Virus record (IMG/VR): IMGVR_UViG_3300020159_001056
Span: 1 to 29,797 of that record
Length of the DNA: 29,797 nt
Reading direction: 5' to 3' (one strand)
Origin: a virus
Part shown: positions 5,445-10,704 of the stretch, piece after piece
Numbering within the stretch: the first letter of the stretch is position 1
How the letters are laid out: each line of letters begins with the position of its first letter
The notes under the pieces: model-generated
Database searches by the model: none
What the model was told of the DNA's origin: nothing
The model's input: only the letters and a program-made list of their open reading frames with translations
Translations under genes and position numbers: made by a program

Positions 5445-6780
5445 TGTGGATACTACCAAAACAATTACACACGTTGGCCTCTGTGCAGGATACGGAGGCA
5501 TTGAGCTTGGACTTAAACGAGTCCTCCCAACTTTGCGCTCAGTCGCTCTTTGTGAGATCGAAGCCTTCGCCATTGCGAACTTGGTTGCAAAAATGGAAGC
5601 GGGACTCATGGACGCAGCACCTGTTTGGACGGATCTTAAGACCTTCCCTTGGGAAAGCTTTCGAGATCGAGTGGACATCCTCACTGGCGGCTACCCCTGC
5701 CAGCCATTCAGTGCAGCAGGCAAGCGAGCCGGTAAGGACGACCCACGACACCTGTGGCCTTGGATCGCAGATGGAATTAGGCTTATGCGACCCAGAGTCT
5801 GCTTCTTCGAGAACGTTGAAGGACACATCTCGTTGGGACTCTCCAGCGTCATCAGTGATCTGGAAGAGTTGGGTTACACGGTGTCGTGGAACATATTCAG
5901 CGCGTCGGTCGATGCGGGAGCGCCTCACCAGCGCAAAAGAGTGTTCATCATGGCCCACCGTGAGGACAAACGATTCAGCGGCCGGCAGGCCAAACAATGG
6001 AAGGGACAGAATTGGGAAAAACGGACAGAGGTTTGGAATCAATTTGGCCGACAAAGTCATTGCAATACAGAATTGGCCAAGCCCAGTGGCATCGGAAGCA
6101 AGACAGGGGGTTCAGGATCGATCACGCGGCATGAAGGGGAGCCAGGAGTCGTTGACTACTGTGGTGATCAAGCATGGCCAAGCCGCCCCGGCCAGCCCCA
6201 ACACGCATGGGAGCCGCCTAGAGTTGTGGGCAACTCCGAGTGCATTCGACGGGCAGCGACCAACGGAAACAATGGAGGAGTGGAAGATCAGAAATGCCAA
6301 GAAGAAGGAGCAGAATCCAAATCTTGGGACACTGCACAAGCCGTTGACAGTGCAGGTTACAGAGCAGAAGAACCGTTCAGAGTCGTGGGCAACCCCAACA
6401 GTGACAGACGCGAGTGCGATGTCCCCAGAGATGCGTCCCAGCAGGATAGCCACGGGCAGGACAACGGAGTATCTGGCAAGGCAGATACAATGGGCAACGC
6501 CGACGGCGCGGGATCACAAGAGTGGTCGCGGGAACGAGGAGCGGGAGTACAGCGAGCTGACGCCGATGGTCGAACGGACGCAAAGCGGCAAGCTGAACCC
6601 ACGCTGGGTGGAGACGCTGATGGGGTTGCCAGTGGGTTGGACTATGCCCAGTTGTGCGTCACCTGTGACAATCGAACTGACGAGTTGCGCCTCCTTGGCA
6701 ACGGAGTCGTCCCAGCTACAGCAGCATTAGCGTTTATTACACTACTAAATGAACAAAGGAATACTCGTCATCTCGCTTGA
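5431..6780 (+). CDS. C5-cytosine-specific DNA methyltransferase
   Basis: The enzyme transfers a methyl group from S-adenosylmethionine to cytosine C5, probably to mask phage DNA from host restriction. I choose ATG 5431 (449 residues) because AAGG precedes it and motif I follows soon after. Visible motifs: SAM loop G-L-C-A-G-Y-G-G-I-E-L-G-L from residue 16; catalytic P-C-Q-P-F-S with Cys90; E-N-V at 127-129; Q-R-K-R-V-F-I from 167; and L-G-N-G-V-V-P around 422-427 near the end. The long stretch between (about 180-415) is a G/D/R-rich variable region where the target-recognition domain should be, with repeated V-V-G-N. It overlaps a 428-residue frame almost completely and the helicase C-half by 32 bases. 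Confidence 0.85.
   Translation: MEHDNVDTTKTITHVGLCAGYGGIELGLKRVLPTLRSVALCEIEAFAIANLVAKMEAGLMDAAPVWTDLKTFPWESFRDRVDILTGGYPCQPFSAAGKRAGKDDPRHLWPWIADGIRLMRPRVCFFENVEGHISLGLSSVISDLEELGYTVSWNIFSASVDAGAPHQRKRVFIMAHREDKRFSGRQAKQWKGQNWEKRTEVWNQFGRQSHCNTELAKPSGIGSKTGGSGSITRHEGEPGVVDYCGDQAWPSRPGQPQHAWEPPRVVGNSECIRRAATNGNNGGVEDQKCQEEGAESKSWDTAQAVDSAGYRAEEPFRVVGNPNSDRRECDVPRDASQQDSHGQDNGVSGKADTMGNADGAGSQEWSRERGAGVQRADADGRTDAKRQAEPTLGGDADGVASGLDYAQLCVTCDNRTDELRLLGNGVVPATAALAFITLLNEQRNTRHLA
5444..6730 (+). CDS. overprinted +1 frame inside the methyltransferase gene: W-A/P-T-P repeat protein
   Basis: A 428-residue frame runs uninterrupted inside the methyltransferase gene. Its ATG overlaps the stop of the previous gene as TAATG, a typical coupled start. 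From about residue 155 it looks more protein-like than the host frame: G-R-D-R-I-G-K-N-G-Q-R-F-G-I-N-L-A-D-K-V, several W-(A/P)-(T/S)-P motifs, and L-N-P-R-W-V-E-T-L-M-G-L-P-V-G-W from residue 384. I recall W-P-T-P...L-N-P-x-W-V-E-x-L-M-G proteins from many phages, without a known function. The first 150 residues may simply mirror conserved methyltransferase motifs read one base off. Either a genuine overprinted gene or a long shadow frame. Confidence 0.45.
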   Translation: MWILPKQLHTLASVQDTEALSLDLNESSQLCAQSLFVRSKPSPLRTWLQKWKRDSWTQHLFGRILRPSLGKAFEIEWTSSLAATPASHSVQQASEPVRTTHDTCGLGSQMELGLCDPESASSRTLKDTSRWDSPASSVIWKSWVTRCRGTYSARRSMRERLTSAKECSSWPTVRTNDSAAGRPNNGRDRIGKNGQRFGINLADKVIAIQNWPSPVASEARQGVQDRSRGMKGSQESLTTVVIKHGQAAPASPNTHGSRLELWATPSAFDGQRPTETMEEWKIRNAKKKEQNPNLGTLHKPLTVQVTEQKNRSESWATPTVTDASAMSPEMRPSRIATGRTTEYLARQIQWATPTARDHKSGRGNEEREYSELTPMVERTQSGKLNPRWVETLMGLPVGWTMPSCASPVTIELTSCASLATESSQLQQH

Positions 6781-7333
6781 GATGCCAGCTAACCAAATCA
6801 TCGACCGGCTCGTCGCCCGGCTTGGCAGCGTTAGCCTGCGTACCCTCGCTGAAGGAGCCAAGCTTGAGCGTGACATCCGGGGCGTCCACAGTGCCATCCA
6901 GAAGCTCAATAGCAGCCGTCTGGTAGTGCGCGACGACCTGTACGACATCGCCAACATATGCGCCACGGCACGAGCAATGGCGAAGTCGCCGGATGGTCTC
7001 GGTGTACTGTTCGTGGACTACATCCAGCTAGTGCGTTGCGACCTGGGCAAGGATAGCAGCCGCGAGCGTGAGGTGGCTGAGGTCAGCCGTAGTTTGCGAC
7101 TGCTCGGCATCGAATTAGGTTGCTTAGTCATCTCGATTACGCAACTAAATGAACAGGGCAAAGCTCGCGAAAGCCGCGCAATCGGGCAAGATGCTACAGC
7201 CGTGATGGTTGTAAAGCTGTCTGATGACCCGGAGTTCCGCGAGATTGGCATACCCATCCAACGAAATGGTCCGTGTGGCGTGAGCACAAACTTGCGTTTC
7301 CACGGGAAAACCGCGACATTCCACAATGAATAA
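6749..7333 (+). CDS. split DnaB replicative helicase, C-terminal half with Walker B
   Basis: The 194-residue protein starts exactly where the N-half at 3074-3790 ends in the DnaB fold. N-K-G-I-L-V-I-S-L-E-M-P is the strand and S-L-E-M-P motif that normally follows Walker A and its helix. Then come V-L-F-V-D-Y-I-Q-L with Walker B Asp90, the I-T-Q-L-N-E motif, and the S-R-A-I-G-Q-D-A-T-A-V arginine-finger/loop region. It ends with the usual final beta strands. Together the halves make 432 residues, normal for DnaB. The ATG lies 32 bases inside the methyltransferase end, with no Shine-Dalgarno. It presumably assembles with the N-half in trans. Confidence 0.85.
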   Translation: MNKGILVISLEMPANQIIDRLVARLGSVSLRTLAEGAKLERDIRGVHSAIQKLNSSRLVVRDDLYDIANICATARAMAKSPDGLGVLFVDYIQLVRCDLGKDSSREREVAEVSRSLRLLGIELGCLVISITQLNEQGKARESRAIGQDATAVMVVKLSDDPEFREIGIPIQRNGPCGVSTNLRFHGKTATFHNE

Positions 7334-7541
7334 ACACTACCAAAGCTATATGAAGATTGAACCCGACAACTCCAACAAAGCCGTCCCCTACCTGTGGGGC
7401 TTTGCCGCCCTAGCCATCTTCGATGGACTCGCCATTGCCTACTTCGCAGAAGAACTGTGGGAAGCCGTTGTGCTACTCATCTTGTTCTGGGCGAGCGCAC
7501 TATTTGCAGCTTCAGCGATGGAGGAATGGAAAGGCCGGTGA
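7326..7541 (+). CDS. small membrane protein with two predicted helices
   Basis: The 71-residue protein has two hydrophobic segments, about residues 20-40 (A-V-P-Y-L-W-G-F-A-A-L-A-I-F) and 45-63 (L-W-E-A-V-V-L-L-I-L-F-W-A). It ends E-E-W-K-G-R. The start overlaps the end of the helicase C-half by 8 bases. It is therefore a small two-helix inner-membrane protein of the early operon. Its role is unknown; early phage membrane proteins may affect host physiology or exclusion, but nothing here specifies that. Confidence 0.6.
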   Translation: MNKHYQSYMKIEPDNSNKAVPYLWGFAALAIFDGLAIAYFAEELWEAVVLLILFWASALFAASAMEEWKGR

Positions 7542-7711
7542 AACGAGTCTGCAAAGACTGTGGGGCGCAGATGGTACGAGACTTCTTTGGAGACTGGTTC
7601 TGCGACGAATGTGAATCCAAGCGCATGAAGAATCCACCGAAACTACAAATTATCATTGCACTGCTGAGCATCTTAGCTTTTGCAATCGGTTACGCACTCG
7701 ACCGGGAATGA
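7526..7711 (+). CDS. zinc-ribbon protein with C-terminal membrane helix
   Basis: A 61-residue frame from ATG 7526 (or 57 residues from GTG 7538, which overlaps the previous stop and has AAAGG just upstream) carries a C-x-x-C...C-x-x-C zinc ribbon. The cysteines are 9, 12, 26 and 29 counted from ATG 7526. A single hydrophobic helix follows (I-I-I-A-L-L-S-I-L-A-F-A-I-G-Y-A-L), ending in a short charged tail. Small ribbon-plus-helix proteins are frequent in phages and bacteria, mostly without known function. It is coupled to the genes on either side. Confidence 0.6.
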   Translation: MERPVKRVCKDCGAQMVRDFFGDWFCDECESKRMKNPPKLQIIIALLSILAFAIGYALDRE

Positions 7712-7959
7712 GTGCACAATTAATCGACACACTCATGGAGAAGATCCATGTACTAACAACAGAAAACAAACGACTAACAGATGAGAATACGAAACAGGCA
7801 GAGACAATCGAACGGCTGGGTGGCGCGACTGCGCAAGGTGGACCCACGGGAGTGGCGCAACCGCATCATGGAGTTACCAGTGAAGCTCCAGGTGTTCGTG
7901 GCGCAGATCGTGTGGTGGGACTACTTCGCGGACAAGACGGTGCCAAACCGGTGGAGTGA
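7708..7959 (+). CDS. small coiled-coil protein, possibly frame-shifted
   Basis: The first 38 residues are a clear coiled coil (L-I-D-T-L-M-E-K-I-H-V-L-T-T-E-N-K-R-L). After about residue 40 the frame becomes G/A/P/Q-rich and unlike a folded protein, while the +1 frame starting at 7781 becomes protein-like over the same bases. The ATG overlaps the previous stop (ATGA). Either this is a short coiled-coil protein with a disordered tail, or an ancestral gene that has shifted into the next frame around 7800-7830. Confidence 0.45.
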   Translation: MSAQLIDTLMEKIHVLTTENKRLTDENTKQAETIERLGGATAQGGPTGVAQPHHGVTSEAPGVRGADRVVGLLRGQDGAKPVE

Positions 7960-8107
7960 CCTCGATCTGTGGCTCTGCGCACATCCCTGCACTTTCCGCA
8001 AAGAAATGTGGCCTCCGACTGAACAAATGATTGACGCACTCATCGGCATTGGGTACGAACCGAGAACCGCTCACCGTAGGATGGGCGTGAAATACACAAT
8101 ACAATAA
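7781..8107 (+). CDS. hypothetical protein
   Basis: The 108-residue frame overlaps the coiled-coil gene by 179 bases. The convincing part begins near R-K-V-D-P-R-E-W-R-N-R-I-M-E-L-P-V-K-L-Q and continues through F-V-A-Q-I-V-W-W-D-Y-F-A-D-K to a C-terminal helical region. The start is uncertain: ATG 7781 lacks a Shine-Dalgarno, and ATG 7868 would remove most of the overlap. No family is recognised. Its stop shares a base with the next ATG at 8107. Confidence 0.5.
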   Translation: MRIRNRQRQSNGWVARLRKVDPREWRNRIMELPVKLQVFVAQIVWWDYFADKTVPNRWSDLDLWLCAHPCTFRKEMWPPTEQMIDALIGIGYEPRTAHRRMGVKYTIQ

Positions 8108-8361
8108 TGGAAAAACTACAACTGCAACAGTATATCGACGCTCATAACAAGCAGGTCGATACAATCGCCAAGCTCAAGGCGCAGGTTACTCAGTACAAGC
8201 ACTTCTGCTTGCAAGCTGCTGAAGTCATCGAGGCGCTCAAGCACCGGGTGCTCCGAACCAACGACAACGCAAATGCATTCCCAAACGATCGCACGGTCCT
8301 GCTCGATGCGGATCTTGTGCTGAGTGAGTGCTATAGGATGAACTTGAAGGAGGGGAGATGA
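8107..8361 (+). CDS. small coiled-coil hypothetical protein
   Basis: The 84-residue protein is mostly helical. Residues 1-48 form a probable coiled coil (Y-I-D-A-H-N-K-Q-V-D-T-I-A-K-L-K-A-Q-V). A short segment then ends L-L-D-A-D-L-V-L-S-E-C-Y. It is one of several short coiled-coil proteins between 7.7 and 10.3 kb. No function can be assigned. Confidence 0.55.
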   Translation: MEKLQLQQYIDAHNKQVDTIAKLKAQVTQYKHFCLQAAEVIEALKHRVLRTNDNANAFPNDRTVLLDADLVLSECYRMNLKEGR

Positions 8362-8726
8362 CCGACGAACAAATCAACCTAGCAATTGCCAAGCACCTAG
8401 GGTGGAGAGCAATTGCATTTAGTTACGGCATAGGAGTGATCGGCATTCCCCCTGCCAGAAATGAATGTGACCCCGTACACCCCAAAAGTGTCATGTGGAC
8501 TGCTGACCTCAACGCGATGCACGAGGCGGAGAAGACACTCAAGGGCTATGAGCAGATTCACACCTACGTTTGGAACTTACATAACAGGAACGATTATGTA
8601 ACTGATTTCAAGCTTATGGAAGTGCATGCTTCCGCCAGAGATAGGGCAGAAGCGTTCTTGCGAACACTAGGCAAATGGGACCATTCTGGTGACGCCACCG
8701 AAATGGTGAAGGAGGTGCAGGAATGA
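8358..8726 (+). CDS. phage ABA-sandwich-like protein
   Basis: The 122-residue protein begins with a helix (Q-I-N-L-A-I-A-K-H-L-G-W) and has T-A-D-L-N-A-M-H-E-A-E-K-T-L. It ends with H-A-S-A-R-D-R-A-E-A-F-L-R-T-L-G-K-W. The order D-L-N-A-M-H-E-A-E, then a strand, then A-S-A-x-x-R-A-E-A-F-L matches the small phage ABA-sandwich domain family as I remember it, a family of unknown function common in phage accessory regions. A good GGAGGGGAG precedes the ATG, which overlaps the previous stop. Confidence 0.6.
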   Translation: MTDEQINLAIAKHLGWRAIAFSYGIGVIGIPPARNECDPVHPKSVMWTADLNAMHEAEKTLKGYEQIHTYVWNLHNRNDYVTDFKLMEVHASARDRAEAFLRTLGKWDHSGDATEMVKEVQE

Positions 8727-9022
8727 GCATCACCCCGCGACAACTGTGGATACGCCGCGTCGAAACTCGTAGCGGCATTGCGCCCCTTGACTTCAAGATG
8801 GCCCGGTACATCGAGTTAATGAACATAAGCAACATGCAAGACCTACGCTGGTCGTTCACGACACCAGGCAGCGTGCGCGGCATTGGCGCTGGCACGCTCG
8901 ACAAGCTAAAGGCACTCGCCGGCATGACGGTGCCGCCCAAGCGGGTGACGTGGAAGCGCGAGGCGTTACGGCTATATGCGCTGCTTGAGCAACATGGTAT
9001 AAAGTACGTTAAACAAAAATGA
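8723..9022 (+). CDS. hypothetical protein with an HhH-like segment
   Basis: The 99-residue basic protein has an AAGGAGGTG Shine-Dalgarno and an ATGA overlap with the previous gene. The central segment G-S-V-R-G-I-G-A-G-T-L-D-K-L-K-A-L-A-G resembles a helix-hairpin-helix (G-I-G-x-x-T-L-x-x-L), which would fit nonspecific DNA binding. The C-terminal W-K-R-E-A-L-R-L-Y-A-L-L-E is helical. The match is short, so I leave it without a function. Confidence 0.5.
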   Translation: MSITPRQLWIRRVETRSGIAPLDFKMARYIELMNISNMQDLRWSFTTPGSVRGIGAGTLDKLKALAGMTVPPKRVTWKREALRLYALLEQHGIKYVKQK

Positions 9023-9264
9023 CACCAGAGAACGCTATCGCTGCCGAGATGCTCCTGCTTCAGGCTGAACAGGAGATTTCAAGATTGAAATCCGAAATTC
9101 AAATTTTAAAAAAGGAACGTGAAATTGAGGCTGACATTCAGCTTCGCATCGCGCTCAAGGCGGATCACTACTACATGCAGCTTCAGGCCATCCGAGAGTC
9201 AGCCTTCGGGGACATCAGCGGGATCACGGCGGAAGACCTGTCGTTTATGAGCGAACGAGAATGA
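9019..9264 (+). CDS. small coiled-coil protein carrying an AT-rich repeat
   Basis: The 81-residue protein is a coiled coil over most of its length (A-E-M-L-L-L-Q-A-E-Q-E-I-S-R-L-K-S-E-I-Q). Codons for K-S-E-I-Q-I-L overlap an AT-rich repeat at 9075-9106 whose 13-base core recurs in another coiled-coil gene at 9904. The start follows TTAAACAAAA without a Shine-Dalgarno. It overlaps both neighbours by four bases. No function is assigned. Confidence 0.55.
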   Translation: MTPENAIAAEMLLLQAEQEISRLKSEIQILKKEREIEADIQLRIALKADHYYMQLQAIRESAFGDISGITAEDLSFMSERE

Positions 9265-9842
9265 GCGACAACCCAAAGCGCAAGAAGAGGAACGCCGTGT
9301 ACCGCTCCCCAGAGAGCAGGGCACGGCAGCTTGCTGGTCTGAGTGGCGTGAAGATCGAGAAGCATGTGCCTGGGGTTGTGATGGAGAAGGTCAATGGTCA
9401 AGGGGCGCTTGCTGGCATCCCGCCGGAGATACAGAAGAAGGTGCTGGATCTATTCATCACAGGTCAGCACTCAAGGGCGATTGCGATGCAGCTAGGCATC
9501 AGTGAGCGGAGTGTGGATGAGATTAAGGTATCGGCGCTCGACATGGATAGCCAGTTCCGCAATGCGTACTTCAACACGAACTTGAAGGCGAAGCTGCAAA
9601 GTGTCATCGATGGGGCTGCACAGCGGGTCATGGAATTGATGCCCGAGATGAGCGCGAAGGACGCTGTGCTGGCATTGGGGATCACGCTGGACAAGTACGC
9701 TAATCTGGAAAAGAACAAGACGCCGGATGCGCTGCATCAGCACGTCCACCTACACACAAACCAGGACATCTCTGCCGCTTTCATGGCGGCACTCAAGCCG
9801 CCGAAAGCTCAAGATCATGTTGGAACGATTGAAAACGAGTGA
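9261..9842 (+). CDS. putative terminase small subunit / HTH protein
   Basis: The 193-residue protein has a basic N-terminus (P-K-R-K-K-R-N-A-V-Y-R-S). A helix-turn-helix follows at about 55-85 (I-Q-K-K-V-L-D-L-F-I-T-G-Q-H-S-R-A-I-A-M-Q-L-G-I-S-E-R-S-V-D). Next is a long helical region (A-A-Q-R-V-M-E-L-M-P and A-K-D-A-V-L-A-L-G-I-T-L-D-K-Y), then a histidine-rich strand and an acidic end. HTH followed by an oligomerising helical core is the plan of phage small terminases, which recognise DNA for packaging. It is 4 kb away from the large terminase, so the call is tentative; a regulator is the alternative. Confidence 0.5.
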   Translation: MSDNPKRKKRNAVYRSPESRARQLAGLSGVKIEKHVPGVVMEKVNGQGALAGIPPEIQKKVLDLFITGQHSRAIAMQLGISERSVDEIKVSALDMDSQFRNAYFNTNLKAKLQSVIDGAAQRVMELMPEMSAKDAVLALGITLDKYANLEKNKTPDALHQHVHLHTNQDISAAFMAALKPPKAQDHVGTIENE

Positions 9843-9867
9843 TGCTCTCGCCAGATTGGGGTGGAAA

Positions 9868-10101
9868 ATGGCGACTCCAATTCCGAATTTGCAGGGAGAA
9901 TCTGAAATTCAAATTTCAAATTCAAATTTCAAAATCGAAAATCAAAATTCAAATTTGGTTTTACCGAGCGGGATTGATTTGGCCAATGAGGTTCTCGACC
10001 TGCGCGATCTTACCGAGCGGTATTGGCGCGTCATACAGGCGCAGCATGTTAGGATCGCACGCTTAGAGAGCGAACTATGTGCCAGGACTGCGAGACGCTA
10101 G
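9868..10101 (+). CDS. small protein containing an AT-rich repeat insertion
   Basis: I take ATG 9868, 26 bases after the previous stop, giving 77 residues. Residues about 11-32 are encoded by the AT-rich tandem repeat at 9903-9957 and are rich in N, S, I and K. The rest (D-L-A-N-E-V-L-D-L-R-D-L-T-E-R-Y-W-R-V-I-Q) is a convincing helix. A competing frame (9839-10066) over the same bases is less protein-like. It overlaps the next gene by 25 bases. Confidence 0.45.
   Translation: MATPIPNLQGESEIQISNSNFKIENQNSNLVLPSGIDLANEVLDLRDLTERYWRVIQAQHVRIARLESELCARTARR
9903..9957. repeat. AT-rich imperfect repeat of GAAATTC / CAAATTT units
   Basis: This 55-base stretch is built from repeated AAATTC, CAAATTT and CAAAATC units. 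Its first 13 bases, GAAATTCAAATTT at 9904-9916, also occur exactly at 9094-9106 in an upstream gene. The block falls within an otherwise balanced coding region. Confidence 0.7.
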
Positions 10102-10259
10102 AGGAGGAAGCGGAGTTTTATGCGAGTGAAGCTGCGAAGTGGCGCGCCATGTATGCGCTGGCGCACAAGCGTGAGGTCACACTGGCGCAGAGGCTCAGAG
10201 TGCTGCTCCAGAGCTTGCGCCAGGTTGCGAGGGAAGTGCGAGGGATGGGGCGCAATTAA
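10077..10259 (+). CDS. small helical hypothetical protein
   Basis: The 60-residue protein opens M-C-Q-D-C-E-T and then is a charged helix to the end (A-A-K-W-R-A-M-Y-A-L-A-H-K-R). It is the last rightward gene of the early cluster. Its stop overlaps the stop of the convergent 44-residue gene on the other strand. Function unknown. Confidence 0.5.
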   Translation: MCQDCETLEEEAEFYASEAAKWRAMYALAHKREVTLAQRLRVLLQSLRQVAREVRGMGRN

Positions 10260-10390
10260 GCGTCCTGTGCCTCGTAATGAAACAGCACCTCGAGGTATGC
10301 GATCCGCTCCGCTAGTGTGCCGGCGAAGGGCTCACCGTCAGTGTGCTCGGCCCAGAGTGCTGCGTTGGTTGCGATGGTGTGGTAGGTCAT
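10256..10390 (-). CDS. 44-residue hypothetical microprotein
   Basis: Reading leftward from ATG at 10390 gives an uninterrupted 44-codon frame. It contains I-A-T-N-A-A-L-W-A-E-H and E-R-I-A-Y-L-E-V-L-F-H-Y-E-A, ending TAA at 10256-10258. The composition looks like a folded helical peptide and it fills an otherwise empty 180-base gap. It lies just past the leftward terminator, so it would need read-through or its own promoter. No Shine-Dalgarno is visible. Confidence 0.5.
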   Translation of the reverse strand: MTYHTIATNAALWAEHTDGEPFAGTLAERIAYLEVLFHYEAQDA

Positions 10391-10402
10391 AGGTGTTAAG
10401 GC

Positions 10403-10436
10403 AAAAAAACCCCTAGGCGGTTAACCTAGGGGCTTT
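10403..10436 (-). terminator. Rho-independent terminator of the leftward operon
   Basis: CCCCTAGG at 10410-10417 pairs perfectly with CCTAGGGG at 10425-10432 across a 7-base loop. On the minus strand the hairpin is followed by seven T residues. On the plus strand it is followed only by CTTTGGTT, so it may also weakly stop the rightward early transcript. It sits just beyond the last long leftward gene. Confidence 0.85.
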
Positions 10437-10438
10437 GG

Positions 10439-10702
10439 TTAGGCATTCCAGTTAGCTACATCAAAGTATTCCGGACAACACTCTTCAAATGCCGCCCAAG
10501 CAGATGCAAGGATGCAGTCTTCTTCGCCTTCATTAGGCTCCCACAGCCGTTCCATGGCATCAACTAAGGCGGCTCGCCATACGGCCTCTTCGTGATCGAA
10601 TATCTCAAAAGGATCGTCGTCGATGTGCCATAGATCGCGCCTATCTGCCAAATCACGTAAAAACCAGCGCACATCTTCCTTTGTTGTTGGTATTGGCTTC
10701 AT
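10439..10702 (-). CDS. hypothetical acidic protein
   Basis: I start it at the ATG at 10702, two bases beyond the GP88-like stop, rather than the longer frame that would overlap that gene; this gives 87 residues. It is acidic and helical, with R-W-F-L-R-D-L-A-D-R-R-D-L-W-H near the start and A-W-A-A-F-E-E-C-C-P-E-Y-F-D near the end. No family is recognised. It is the last clear gene before the terminator. Confidence 0.6.
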   Translation of the reverse strand: MKPIPTTKEDVRWFLRDLADRRDLWHIDDDPFEIFDHEEAVWRAALVDAMERLWEPNEGEEDCILASAWAAFEECCPEYFDVANWNA

Positions 10703-10704
10703 CC

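Noticed and set aside
9839-10066. 75-residue frame overlapping the AT-rich repeat
   Set aside because: Competes with the 9868-10101 frame, which has a better helical region; the K/F/I-rich stretch comes only from the repeat.
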